Shown here one piece after another: positions 27,701-37,310 of a stretch of DNA of 64,000 nt. The stretch's first letter is position 1; every line of letters begins with the position of its first letter. The stretch is taken from contig BAFH01000003.1 of the NCBI GenBank assembly GCA_000296795.1, positions 248,401 to 312,400 on the forward strand, written 5' to 3'. The translations under genes and the position numbers were made by a program. The notes below the pieces were generated by a model. It made no database searches. It saw only the letters and a program-made list of their open reading frames with translations, and had not been told where the DNA came from. Source of the DNA: Candidatus Jettenia caeni (GTDB taxonomy: Bacteria; Planctomycetota; Brocadiia; Brocadiales; Brocadiaceae).

Positions 27701-27775
27701 TATCTTTTCTAACTTGTTATTCTATCACATATCTTTTTACTTAAATATTCATTTGATTAACTTTCCTGATATAAC

Positions 27776-28821
27776 TTATTTTGTGCTAGACGAGAGGTTG
27801 TTATCATCCCTAAGTATTTTCTGTTGATTACTCTTTTGTTGAGAAAAATGAACACAGGTAACCCCATTCGGCCTCCAGGATGGAGAGATAACCCCTTTAT
27901 GATGGTACCGTTCAATTAACGTACCCCAGGTAATACAGAAATCACCATACCGGTCATTGATCTCATCCATTGCACGGGTGGCAGCCTGTTTCATTTTGTC
28001 TGTACGAAAAAGCGGTATTTGTGCTATGTTCCTGATAAGATTATGAGCACTTACACCTACCAATCTGACCGGTTGCTGGAGACGTATCGCATGGAATATC
28101 TCCTGAGCAATCATATGAATATCGAGACTGTTATTGGTATAGAGTCTTGCAGTACGGCGTCTGGTAAAGGTACTGAAATCTGCATACCGTAAAGTGAGGG
28201 TAACCGTTCTCCCCAGATAACCAGCACGGCGTAAGCGTCCGCCTACCATCTCGGATAATTGAAGGATATGGCGCTCCAATACTTCTCTATCACTTTCGTT
28301 CCTATCAAGGGTCATACTATGGCCAACCGATTTTGCATCAGGCTCCTGTTCCGTCGGTATGACAGGACTTTCATCGATACCCTGAGCCATACGCTTTAAC
28401 CGTTCTCCCATTACACCAAATTGATTCTTCAATACCTGTATTGAAGCTCTTCCCAGCTCACCACAGGTTTTAATTCCCAGAGCAGCTAAATGGCTTTCAA
28501 CTTGTTGACCAATACCACACAGTTCTTTTACCGGCAGATGCTCCATTAATGTATGAACATCCTCTTGCCGTATGATTACAAGCCCATCCGGTTTTTTCAT
28601 ATCACTGCCCAGTTTTGCCAAAAGTTTATTCGGAGCTATACCGATAGAACAGGTAAGCCTGCCAAGGTTTTCCCGAATATCCATCTTGATTTTTTTCGCT
28701 ATCGTCTCGACATTACCAAAGAGCGGTAGGGAACCGGTAATATCTAAAAATGCCTCATCTATCGAATAGACTTCAAAAAGAAGGCATTCATATCGATGTG
28801 CATAATAATCTTTTCGCTCAT
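27776..28821 (-). pseudogene. dinB: DNA polymerase IV gene with internal deletion
   Basis: The start (ATG at 28821 behind a strong AGGAGG) encodes IIMHIDMNAFF, the first catalytic block of Y-family polymerases. It then jumps directly, in another frame, to EVYSIDEAFLDITG, the second catalytic block. About 80-90 codons of the palm/fingers that normally lie between are missing, and the junction shifts the frame. From about 28790 to 27776 the rest is intact: CSIGIAPNKLLAKLGSDMKKPDG, the helix-hairpin-helix, and the little finger domain. A product could only start inside (ATG 28684, ~302 residues) and would lack the catalytic carboxylates. It lies downstream of lexA in an SOS cassette. Confidence 0.75.
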
Positions 28822-28907
28822 GGTAATTCCTCCTGATGGGGTTGATGGAATATCTCGTATCTGATTTTGTTATTCTGCGTTAAGCCTCAGGGTGACAAGA
28901 TTGAGTA

Positions 28908-29162
28908 CTAACCTATCATCTCTATGGAATGAAGAGTCCATACCAGGGTTTCGGTATTGTAAGAGATGGTAAAGAGATGGATGCTGTCGGTGACCGTAAA
29001 ATGGTGTAAGATTGTCCTTCCCGCTCTTTCTATCCAGGTATAGGTAATTTCTTTGATACGATATTCCCGGTTACTCCAGAGAAACCAAACAGGCTTGAGT
29101 TTTCTCTTATTATCACCAAAGATAGCTCCTACCTTAATAGGTTCATTAATTTCTGTAATCAT
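28908..29162 (-). CDS. Small protein between lexA and dinB (DUF6504-like)
   Basis: 84 residues of alternating beta-strand character: PIKVGAIFG, KPVWFLWSNREYRIKEITYTWIERA, HHFTVTDSIHLFTISYNTETLVWTLH. The layout resembles DUF6504-type proteins often found beside ImuB/DinB polymerases. It starts 14 bp after lexA and is probably in the same SOS operon. Function unknown. Confidence 0.65.
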   Translation of the reverse strand: MITEINEPIKVGAIFGDNKRKLKPVWFLWSNREYRIKEITYTWIERAGRTILHHFTVTDSIHLFTISYNTETLVWTLHSIEMIG

Positions 29163-29176
29163 CGTTCTCTCCCGGA

Positions 29177-29824
29177 TTATTTCTCAAGTTGTCTTATTAC
29201 GGTAGTAACCTTGCCAACAATATGCACATCTGCCTGACCTTCTTTGAGAGTAATTGGCTTCATCGTTGGGTGTTCTGGTTTTAGTTGTACCGTATCCCCC
29301 TTTTTGTAAAATCTCTTTACGGTAGCCTCGCCATTAACAATGGCAACTACAATATCTCCATTGTTAGCAACAGGCTGTGGTTTAACCAAAACGAAGTCGC
29401 CTTCCTGAATATGGGCATCGATCATACTATCTCCTACTACTTTTAAAAGAAATGTATTATTACTGCGGCATATCGATGTATCTATGGAGAGATACCCTTC
29501 AATATCTTCTATGATGGGATGAGGAGTACCAGCCCTGATTCTCCCCCCAATTGGCACTGATCTGAATTCCCTATTTCTGGAAGCCATCTCAACAATTTCA
29601 ATAGCCCGTGGACTGTTGAATTGTCTCCTGATATAACCTTTCCGTTCTAAGATATTGAGATACTTTCTCACGATATTGGCACTGGAGAGTTCAAGCCCCT
29701 GCATCATTTCCCGTACAGTAGGAGGATAACCCTTTTCCTGAAGATATTCTTTCAGGAAAGAGAAGAATTCTGATTGTTTTTTGGTTAGTGAAGCATTTAC
29801 GCTTTTTGACTTATTGGTGTTCAT
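29177..29824 (-). CDS. lexA: LexA repressor
   Basis: A 215-residue SOS repressor. It has an N-terminal winged helix (LTKKQSEFFSFLKEYLQEKGYPPTVREM, ELSSANIVRKYLNILERKGYI), the self-cleavage site Ala-Gly in RIRAGTPHP, catalytic Ser in GDSMIDAHI and catalytic Lys in ATVKRFYK of the S24 peptidase domain. RecA-ssDNA would trigger self-cleavage and derepress the cassette lexA - 84-aa gene - dinB. The recognition helix (SSANIVRKYLNIL) differs from the E. coli type, so the operator sequence cannot be taken from E. coli. Confidence 0.95.
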   Translation of the reverse strand: MNTNKSKSVNASLTKKQSEFFSFLKEYLQEKGYPPTVREMMQGLELSSANIVRKYLNILERKGYIRRQFNSPRAIEIVEMASRNREFRSVPIGGRIRAGTPHPIIEDIEGYLSIDTSICRSNNTFLLKVVGDSMIDAHIQEGDFVLVKPQPVANNGDIVVAIVNGEATVKRFYKKGDTVQLKPEHPTMKPITLKEGQADVHIVGKVTTVIRQLEK

Positions 29825-29833
29825 ATGTTCACC

Positions 29834-29861
29834 ATTATATTTTTTATTACTTTCCTGTCAA
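29834..29861 (-). promoter_or_regulatory. Consensus sigma70 promoter of lexA
   Basis: On the minus strand a perfect -35 TTGACA (29861-29856), a 16-bp spacer and a perfect -10 TATAAT (29839-29834) lie directly before lexA. The -10 box ends only 9 bp from the ATG, so the transcript would begin at or next to the start codon; no Shine-Dalgarno is visible. lexA is therefore probably leaderless, or starts at a later codon. Confidence 0.8.
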
Positions 29862-29866
29862 GTTTT

Positions 29867-30041
29867 AAGTGATAGGTATTGAGATATGCTTGACGTAAAT
29901 ATTCGGAAACGTTAAGTATATCATTGGCGTCAAATCATAAGTTAAATAAAAACAATTGTTTATAAGGGGAGAATGGTGTAGTGGTATTCTATTAGTAATT
30001 TTCTCATAAAGGAGTGCAGATATCTTGTCTGTACGCACAGG
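29867..30041. other. Intergenic region upstream of lexA
   Basis: No gene is supported. A minus-strand open frame here has no coding character. Confidence 0.4.
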
Positions 30042-30203
30042 CATCTTGCCCAATGTTACTCGCTTTTTAAAGTTAAGCCATAGAGTGGTGTCAAACACAC
30101 CCCTAAATCTTCTTTTGATAGAGAGAACTTTCGGTCTCTCCTCTCAAAAGAAGGGCTGCGGTGTGTTAAAAACCATGAAAAGTAAGTGACATTGGGCAGG
30201 ATG
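30042..30203. repeat. 162-bp multi-stem inverted repeat (structured RNA or small mobile element)
   Basis: Nested pairs: an outer arm CATCTTGCCCAATGTTACT (30042-30060) with a near-perfect complement ending GACATTGGGCAGGATG (30203); AACACAC (30094-30100) with GTGTGTT (30161-30167); CTTCTTTTGA (30109-30118) with TCAAAAGAAG (30144-30153); and an apical GAGAG/CTCTC stem. The unpaired bases sit between stems, as in a folded RNA. No reverse transcriptase or transposase is nearby. It could be a non-coding RNA gene or a palindromic non-autonomous transposon. Confidence 0.6.
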
Positions 30204-30246
30204 TCTCATGTCACACACTTTTTATTCAAATTGATATATTCCTACT

Positions 30247-30295
30247 GTAGGGCAAGGCTTTAGCCTTGCAGAAGGCAAAGTGAAAGGGTTGCCCA
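30247..30295. repeat. Interspersed palindromic repeat (GGCAAGGC/GCCTTGCC family)
   Basis: Contains the palindrome GCAAGGCTTTAGCCTTGC and the flanking GTAGGGC and GGGTTGCCC words shared with the copies at 46887, 47576, 51741, 55835 and 59116. Here the two halves are in the reverse order. Bases from here to 30548 contain no gene. Confidence 0.6.
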
Positions 30296-30548
30296 ACGCC
30301 GAAATTCCATACAATTAATTTGTAATATCTCTTTGATGCTATGCCAACTTCTTGTATCCTGTATTGAGCAAATGATTTAAAATAATAACCATAAGCATCC
30401 AGTAAAAATGGTATACAAATTGATTGAAAGTAAAGCTAATAACAAGTTAAATATATGCTCTTACAAATAAAGCTCTAAAAAGAGTTTCGCTCTGTGCAAG
30501 ACTCTCCAAGCCACGCAGGCTTTACCTTATACATGGAGGGGTATATAA

Positions 30549-32978
30549 ATGAAAAGGGGTAGGGTTTTTGGAATACTGGTACTTCTTTTGTTATTTGTAT
30601 TACTACCCAATATTGTTTCCATTGAACGGGGAGGGGAACGCTATAATGTTATGGCTGATACTATAAGCGATCCGCCATCTTTTTTTATTTTTCGAGTATC
30701 TCCAGCAGGCTATTATAATGTTGCGGCTGATACTGTAAGCGGTCTTCCCTTAGAGAATGGGCAGGAGAGAAATTCCTTGCAACAGGTAATTCCTGCTGAG
30801 GGTCGGTCTTACCATGCTGAAGTTGATCCTTTTCCCCACATGACAGATAAAAGAACGGGAGTCCCTTATCATGAGTATAAAGAGCCTCGCCATCCTGATC
30901 AAGAGAGGGAGGGGATGTCAGGAATGGAACTATATCCGGCATATCAAACCCTTCGTAAAAAAAGACTATATACGAAACGCAATGCAACAAATACCTTGTC
31001 AGTTGGATGGCAGATAAAGACAGTGGATGCTCCAAAATATTTTAATTATTTATCCTCAAGGGCCATTGCAGTAGATACCAGTAACCATCCCCACATTGCT
31101 TATGGTGGCGACCGTCTTTATTATGCCTGCCATGATGGAAATGCATGGAATTATCAGATCGTGGATTTTTCGCCTGGAGTTGGTTTCTATGCATCCATTG
31201 CTATTGATACCTGGGGCAAGGTACACATCAGTTATTTTGATTATAGTAACGATGACCTCAGGTATGCGACGAATGCCTCCGGATCATGGGCAATAGAGAC
31301 GGTAGACAGTGAAGGATGGGTAGGTGAGTATACCTCCCTGGCGGTAAGTAGCTCAGGCAAGGTGCACATCAGCTATTATGATTATACCGGGGGCAACCTC
31401 AAGTATGCGACAAATGCCTCTGGCTCATGGGTAAAGAAGACCGTGGACAGTGATGGAGATGTGGGTCAGTATACCTCCCTGGCGGTGGATAGTTCTGATA
31501 AGGTACACATCAGCTATTATGATCGAAGTAAGGGTAACCTCAGGTATGTGACGAATGTCTCCAGATTATGGGTAACAGAGACGGTGGACAGCGAAGGATC
31601 GGTAGGCGCGTTTACTTCCCTTGCGTTGGATAGTTTAGGCAAGGTACACATCAGCTATTATGATTATAGCAACGATAACCTCAAGTATGCGACGAATGCC
31701 AATGCCTCTGGATCATGGGCAACAGAGACGATGGACAGTGAAGGGTCCGTAGGTTGGTATACCTCCCTGGCGGTAAGTAGTTTAGGCAAGGCGCACATCT
31801 GCTATTATGATTGGAGTAACGATGACCTCAGGTATGCGACGAATGCCTCCGGCTCATGGGTAAAGAAAACGGTGGACCGTCGTGGAAGTGTAGGATGGTA
31901 TACCGCCCTGGCATTGGATAGATTGGACAAAGTGCACATTAGCTATTATGACCGGAGTAGGGGTAACCTCAAGTATGTGACGAATGCCTCCGGCTCGTGG
32001 GTAAAGAGAATGGTGGATAGTAGTGGAGATGTAGGTTTGAATACTTCCCTTGCATTGGATGATTCAGGCAAGGTACACATCAGCTACTATGATGATGCTA
32101 CGAAAGACCTCAAGTATGCGACGAATATCTCTGGATCATGGGTAACAGAGACGGTGGACAGCGAAGGATCGGTAGGAGCGTTTACTTCCCTTGCATTGGA
32201 TAGTTCAGGCAAGGCGCACATCAGTTACTATGATGCTACTCACAGAGACCTCAAGTACGCGACGAATGCCTCCGGCTCATGGGTAAAGAAAACGGTGGAC
32301 CGTCGTGGAAGTGTAGGATGGTATACCTCCCTGGCGGTGGATGGTTTCGGCAAGGTACACATCAGCTATTACGATTGGAGTAAGGGTAACCTCAAGTATG
32401 CGACAGATGTTTCTGACTCATGGGTAAAAGAGACGGTAGACAGGAATGGATATGTAGGTCTGTGTACCTCTCTGGCGTTGGATAGTTCAGGCAAGATACA
32501 CATCTGCTATTATGATGCTACCAATAAAAACCTCAAGCACGCAATGAATGCCTCAGGATCATGGATAAAGAAGACGGTAGATAGTAGTGGCGATGTAGGT
32601 ACGTATATCTCCCTGGTGGTGGATGGTTTCGACAAGGTGCACATCAGCTATTATGATGCTACCAATAAAGACCTCAAGTATACAACGAATGCCTCTGGAT
32701 CATGGGTAAGGAAGATAGTGGACAGTGGTGGAGATGTTGGCAGGTATACCTCCCTGGCGGTGGATAGTTCCGGCAAGGCGCACATCAGCTATTATGATGA
32801 TATTAGGGGCAACCTTAAGTATGCGACGAATGCCTCTGGATCATGGGTAAGGAAGGCGGTGGACCGTGGTGGAGATATTGGCAGGTATACCTCCCTGGCG
32901 GTGGATAGTTCTGATAAGGTACACATCAGCTATTATGATGATACTCATAGAGACCTCAAGTATGCCCGAAAGCGTTAG
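30549..32978 (+). CDS. Secreted protein of tandem 47-residue beta repeats
   Basis: 809 residues. An N-terminal signal peptide (GILVLLLLFVLLPNIVS) is followed by ~130 residues of linker and then about 13-14 units of ~47 residues, each of the form YTSLAVDSSGKVHISYYD then NLKYATNASGSWVKKTVD then GDVG. The DNA units are ~141 bp and very alike, so the array probably changes length by recombination. The repeat resembles blades of a BNR/sialidase-type beta-propeller; 13-14 units would make two seven-bladed propellers. The last unit is cut short (DLKYARKR). GGAGG precedes the ATG. Likely exported; ligand unknown. Confidence 0.8.
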   Translation: MKRGRVFGILVLLLLFVLLPNIVSIERGGERYNVMADTISDPPSFFIFRVSPAGYYNVAADTVSGLPLENGQERNSLQQVIPAEGRSYHAEVDPFPHMTDKRTGVPYHEYKEPRHPDQEREGMSGMELYPAYQTLRKKRLYTKRNATNTLSVGWQIKTVDAPKYFNYLSSRAIAVDTSNHPHIAYGGDRLYYACHDGNAWNYQIVDFSPGVGFYASIAIDTWGKVHISYFDYSNDDLRYATNASGSWAIETVDSEGWVGEYTSLAVSSSGKVHISYYDYTGGNLKYATNASGSWVKKTVDSDGDVGQYTSLAVDSSDKVHISYYDRSKGNLRYVTNVSRLWVTETVDSEGSVGAFTSLALDSLGKVHISYYDYSNDNLKYATNANASGSWATETMDSEGSVGWYTSLAVSSLGKAHICYYDWSNDDLRYATNASGSWVKKTVDRRGSVGWYTALALDRLDKVHISYYDRSRGNLKYVTNASGSWVKRMVDSSGDVGLNTSLALDDSGKVHISYYDDATKDLKYATNISGSWVTETVDSEGSVGAFTSLALDSSGKAHISYYDATHRDLKYATNASGSWVKKTVDRRGSVGWYTSLAVDGFGKVHISYYDWSKGNLKYATDVSDSWVKETVDRNGYVGLCTSLALDSSGKIHICYYDATNKNLKHAMNASGSWIKKTVDSSGDVGTYISLVVDGFDKVHISYYDATNKDLKYTTNASGSWVRKIVDSGGDVGRYTSLAVDSSGKAHISYYDDIRGNLKYATNASGSWVRKAVDRGGDIGRYTSLAVDSSDKVHISYYDDTHRDLKYARKR

Positions 32979-33158
32979 CTAAGGAAGAATAAATCTGATG
33001 CATATTTCATAATCGCTGCCATTGCTGCTTCATCCTTATTCGGGAAAAGTCCTATCTTGATATTATGCCCCCGTTAAATAAGTGATCAACGAGTATTCGT
33101 GGGTTTGTGACTAGCCATAGTCTATTTTTACACTATGCAAAGCAAAGATAGAGCGTAG

Positions 33159-33551
33159 ATGAATAATACCTCAATTCGTGATAATCATAAAAATGGATCA
33201 GTTGGTCAATTCCTTATTGATAATGTAAAACAAGGTGCCGGCCTATCGATAGTCTCAGCATATTTCACTATTTACGCCTACAAGCAACTGAAAAACCAAC
33301 TTGACCAGATAGATCACCTGAGATTTCTCTTTGGTGAACCAACCTTCATTAAGTCCCTGGACCCTACAAAAACCAATAAACGTGACTTCAGGATCGAGGA
33401 CGATAAACTGGTTATTCCCATTGAAAGCCGTTTGAGACAAAAATCTATTTCCAAAGAATGTTCGGATTGGATTAAAGAAAAGGTTGATATCAAGTCAATG
33501 GTTAAACCAAACTTTCTGCACGGCAAGCTTTATTTAAATGGAACACCTTGA
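33159..33551 (+). pseudogene. N-terminal fragment of a PLD-type helicase, paralogue of the 33915 gene
   Basis: 130 residues aligned end to end with the start of the intact helicase downstream: shared GSVG.FL, SAYFTIYAY, LFGEP.FIKSLDP, SRL and HGKLY blocks. The frame stops just after HGKLY, so the catalytic GSSN strand and the whole helicase are missing. It is the left piece of a decayed duplicate of the helicase/DUF1016 module. Confidence 0.8.
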
Positions 33552-33561
33552 TAATAAGGGA

Positions 33562-33737
33562 TTGTTCTACCGCAACTTAAAGCTATTCGGCAGTTTTATC
33601 AAACCTATCCACAAATCAGGCAGTCACTGACTGCCCGATTAATGCTGCCACAAATTTGTCAGCCAGTGACTGACGAATTGCATAATATCGATATGCAAGT
33701 TCCGCCGGATAAACTCCCTTTCGTCGATAACCTATAA
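33562..33737 (+). pseudogene. Fragment of a DUF1016 nuclease gene
   Basis: Reads LKAIRQFYQTYPQIRQSLTARL and later VPPDKLPFVDN, matching the LKLYRQFYLTYPQIWQSVT and VPPDKLINK segments of the intact DUF1016 protein at 37307. It lacks both ends. Together with the 33159 fragment it shows that a second copy of the module was deleted down to two short pieces in the original order. Confidence 0.65.
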
Positions 33738-33778
33738 TCTTTGCCATATATAAATGGTATTTTTCAAAGTAAAATGAA

Positions 33779-33811
33779 ATATCAAGCCAAATACAAAATT
33801 TGGCTTGATAT
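33779..33811. repeat. Perfect 14-bp hairpin
   Basis: ATATCAAGCCAAAT (33779-33792), loop ACAAA, exact complement (33798-33811). It may end transcription from the decayed copy or be an operator for the helicase operon, whose start codon is ~100 bp downstream. The rest of 33738-33914 holds no gene. Confidence 0.6.
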
Positions 33812-33914
33812 ATTGAAAAAATGGCTTATATTTATGTGGTCTAAATTGACAATTCAGTAAATCATACCACCGAAAACTTTTTAACTGATTAGTTAAAATG
33901 CCAATTGAACTTTT

Positions 33915-36900
33915 ATGAATAAGGAATTCATCAAAGCCTTAAAGTCTGGAATTAAAGACAACAGGGATAGAGGTTCTGTCGGTGAGTTTTTAAAAGAAAA
34001 AATCCTGCCAGGCTCAAAGTTACTAGCAGTTTCCGCATATTTTACCATTTATGCATACGAGGCGTTAAAAAATCATTTGACCCAAATAGAACAATTAGAT
34101 TTTCTCTTTGGCGAGCCAAGATTTATCAAATCCCTTGACCCCAATAAAGTTGATAAAAAATCCTTCAAGATCGAAGATGAGGAAATAGAACTCAGTAACA
34201 GGCTTGAGCAGAACAGAATCGCTAAAGAATGCGCTGAATGGATTAAGCAAAAGGTTAAGATAAAATCAATAAAACATGCTAATTTACTTCACGGTAAATT
34301 ATACCACGTTGATAATCATGGTGTAGAAGAAGCTGTTCTGGGAAGCTCAAATTTTACCGTAAAAGGGTTGGGGTTGTCTACGAACAATAATATTGAGCTA
34401 AACCTTGAAGTAGATAGCAGGCGGGATAGAAACGATTTAAAAGAATGGTTTTATGAGATTTGGAATAACGATGAAATTGTAGAAGATGTAAAAGATGAAG
34501 TACTGGCATATTTAGATCAGCTCTATGCAAATCACTGCCCTGAATTTATTTATTACAAGACACTTTATCATATATTCGGGAAATTCCTTGAAGATCAATC
34601 CAGAGAAGGATTGCTTACTGAAAGAACCCAATTGACCGAGACAGAAATCTGGAAAACACTATTTGAATTTCAGAAAGACGGTGTTAAAGGCGCGATTAAT
34701 AAAATACTTACCCATAACGGTTGTATTATTGCCGATAGCGTTGGCTTGGGGAAAACCTTTGAGGCATTGGCAATTATCAAATATTTTGAATTGCTTAATT
34801 ATAGGGTTTTGGTGCTTTGTCCTAAAAAATTAAGGGAAAACTGGACTGTTTATCAGGCTCACATCAACAGTGAACTAAATCCCTTTATAAACGATAGATT
34901 TAATTACACCGTTCTATGCCATACGGATTTGAGCAGGGATAGAGGGAAATCCGGCGACATAGACCTTGCTACTATAAACTGGGGCAACTATGACCTCGTG
35001 GTGATAGATGAATCCCACAACTTCCGCAATAACACGAAGGGAAGAAGGGACGAAGATAACAATATCATCCGCAAAAGCCGTTATGAGCGGCTAATGGACG
35101 ATATTATCAAGAAGGGAATAAAAACAAAGGTTTTATTAATCTCTGCAACGCCCGTTAATATACATCTGCGTGACTTAAGGAATCAAATCTACTTTATAAC
35201 GGAAGATAAAGACGATGCCTTTAAGCAATCTATGGGTATTCATAGCCTGAAAGAGACAATTGCAGTAGCTCAGCGTGAGTTTACGCACTGGGCAGACCAT
35301 AGGAAAAATCCGGAGCGAAACGTTAAAGATTTGCTTGAAAAATTACCTTCCTCATTTTTCAAACTCCTTGATGAACTGACCATTGCCCGTTCCCGGAAAC
35401 ATATACAGTCATACTACAAGGAGGAAATGAACAAGATTGGGGCATTCCCGGAGAGATTAAAGCCTGTTTCAATCTTTCCTCAGATAGACATAAAGGGCCG
35501 TTTTATGTCCTATGATAAGCTGAACGACGAAATATCCAATTATCAGCTTTCCTTGTTCAACCCTTCCAAATATGTAAAAGATAAATATAAGGATATCTAC
35601 GAAGAAAGGGCTGGAGCAAAAAAAGTGAAGCGGCTTGAGTTGTTCCCTTTTACCCAATTTGAACGTGAACACTACTTAATTGGCATGATGAAGGTAAATT
35701 TCATGAAGCGGCTCGAAAGCTCCATCAGGTCTTTTGCAATAACGATGAACAGGACTATCAGCAAAATTGAGGATTTGGAGGACAGGATTTGGCGGTTTAA
35801 ACAATTTCAAAGCGAAAATCCCGATTTGGATTTTGATGATTTGGCAGATATTGATAGAGAAGATGAAGAACTAAAAGAGGCAATGGAGGTTGGTAAAAAA
35901 TTTACCTATAAACTGGCGCATTTAAAGGTAGACGCATGGCTTAGAGACTTACAAAAAGACAAGGCACAGTTGAGTATTTTACATTCTACCGCAGATGGTA
36001 TACATGCAGAGAGAGACGCCAAGCTCAAAGAATTAAAAGGGCTTATAGAAGCGAAGGTGAAAAACCCCACCTTTACCAAAGATGGCAAACCAAATAAAAA
36101 AGCGCTTATATTTACTGCCTTTGCCGATACTGCCGAATATCTCTATGATGCCTTAAAAGATTGGGTTTTCGATGTGTTGAAGGTGCATATCGCCTTAGTA
36201 ACAGGAGGCGCCAGTAATTGCAAAACCACCTTCATGCTTAAAGGGTACAAAGGACAATCTGAGTTTAACCATATACTAACGAACTTCTCACCGGTTTCCA
36301 AAAAACGCAACAAGATCCCTTCGATGCCGCAAGATGAAGAAATTGATATTTTAATCGCTACCGATTGTATTTCAGAAGGTCAAAACCTGCAGGATTGCGA
36401 CTATTTAATCAATTACGACATACACTGGAATCCTGTAAAAATAATCCAGCGTTTCGGCAGGATTGACCGCATCGGCTCCATCAATGAAGCAGTCCAATTG
36501 GTTAATTTCTGGCCTACCGATGATTTAAACAAATATATTAACCTCAAGAACCGTGTGGAGGCGCGCATGGCGCTGGTGGACGTTGCCGCTACAACTGAGG
36601 ATAATATCCTGAACACAGAGGCAATCAGGGAACTGATAAAGGACGATTTAAAATACAGGGATAAGCAATTGCTGAGATTAAAGGACGAGGTACCCGACCT
36701 CGAAGACCTGGGCGAAAGCGTTACCCTGAACGAATTCACTTTAGATGATTTCAGAATCGAGTTGAGTAAATACATAGAGGCAAATAGAAAGGTATTGGAA
36801 GATGCCCCGCTGGGTCTCTATGCCGTAGCGCCTTCGCCGTCTGGTGAAAATGCACATCTGACAGACTATTCCAGATTAGATAAAACAGCAAAAGACCTTA

Positions 36901-37310
36901 TCAGTAGCGGGGTAATTTTCTGTTTAAGGCAAAGGGGTGATAGCTCCGGTAATGAAAAGGTGAACCCATTACAACCGTACTTTCTGGTCTATGTAAGAGA
37001 CGATAGCATTGTAAGGTATACGTTCACCCAGGCAAAGCAGATACTGGAAATGTTCCGGTTGCTTTGTTCCGGAAAAACAGTTCCCTACGAGGCATTATGC
37101 CGTTTATTTGATGAGCAGACCAATAATGGTAGTAATATGAGTCACTACAATGAATTGCTGAAAAAGTCCGTTGATGCTATAGTAAGCACCTTCAAGAAAA
37201 AAACGTTACATCATTTGCTCTCCGGTAGAAATGCCATCCTGCCCGACAAACAATCACAGGTATCAGAAACAACAGACTTTGAATTGATTACCTGGCTGGT
37301 GATAAAATGA
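33915..37310 (+). CDS. PLD-nuclease/SNF2-type helicase fusion
   Basis: 1131 residues. The N-terminal phospholipase D-like domain has the catalytic pair His126/Lys128 (LLHGKLY) and GSSN at 143-146. It is followed by a superfamily 2 helicase: motif I DSVGLGKT (274-281), DESH box (365-368), LLISATPV, and motif VI QRFGRIDRIG (845-854). Such proteins act as nuclease-translocases in restriction-like defence systems. The stop overlaps the next start (ATGA), so it is coupled to the DUF1016 gene and to the Eco57I-type methylase, forming a three-gene operon. A decayed paralogue lies just upstream. Confidence 0.88.
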   Translation: MNKEFIKALKSGIKDNRDRGSVGEFLKEKILPGSKLLAVSAYFTIYAYEALKNHLTQIEQLDFLFGEPRFIKSLDPNKVDKKSFKIEDEEIELSNRLEQNRIAKECAEWIKQKVKIKSIKHANLLHGKLYHVDNHGVEEAVLGSSNFTVKGLGLSTNNNIELNLEVDSRRDRNDLKEWFYEIWNNDEIVEDVKDEVLAYLDQLYANHCPEFIYYKTLYHIFGKFLEDQSREGLLTERTQLTETEIWKTLFEFQKDGVKGAINKILTHNGCIIADSVGLGKTFEALAIIKYFELLNYRVLVLCPKKLRENWTVYQAHINSELNPFINDRFNYTVLCHTDLSRDRGKSGDIDLATINWGNYDLVVIDESHNFRNNTKGRRDEDNNIIRKSRYERLMDDIIKKGIKTKVLLISATPVNIHLRDLRNQIYFITEDKDDAFKQSMGIHSLKETIAVAQREFTHWADHRKNPERNVKDLLEKLPSSFFKLLDELTIARSRKHIQSYYKEEMNKIGAFPERLKPVSIFPQIDIKGRFMSYDKLNDEISNYQLSLFNPSKYVKDKYKDIYEERAGAKKVKRLELFPFTQFEREHYLIGMMKVNFMKRLESSIRSFAITMNRTISKIEDLEDRIWRFKQFQSENPDLDFDDLADIDREDEELKEAMEVGKKFTYKLAHLKVDAWLRDLQKDKAQLSILHSTADGIHAERDAKLKELKGLIEAKVKNPTFTKDGKPNKKALIFTAFADTAEYLYDALKDWVFDVLKVHIALVTGGASNCKTTFMLKGYKGQSEFNHILTNFSPVSKKRNKIPSMPQDEEIDILIATDCISEGQNLQDCDYLINYDIHWNPVKIIQRFGRIDRIGSINEAVQLVNFWPTDDLNKYINLKNRVEARMALVDVAATTEDNILNTEAIRELIKDDLKYRDKQLLRLKDEVPDLEDLGESVTLNEFTLDDFRIELSKYIEANRKVLEDAPLGLYAVAPSPSGENAHLTDYSRLDKTAKDLISSGVIFCLRQRGDSSGNEKVNPLQPYFLVYVRDDSIVRYTFTQAKQILEMFRLLCSGKTVPYEALCRLFDEQTNNGSNMSHYNELLKKSVDAIVSTFKKKTLHHLLSGRNAILPDKQSQVSETTDFELITWLVIK

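Noticed and set aside
29968-30015. tRNA-like start GGGGAGAATGGTGTAGTGGTA
   Set aside because: No anticodon arm or T arm can be formed after it, and there is no CCA end; chance likeness.
29865-30098. Minus-strand frame of 77 codons upstream of lexA
   Set aside because: Runs through the promoter region and part of the structured repeat; no coding character.
30042-30203. Retron msr-msd reading of the nested hairpin
   Set aside because: No reverse transcriptase gene anywhere in the window, and no conserved branching-guanosine context that I can recognise.
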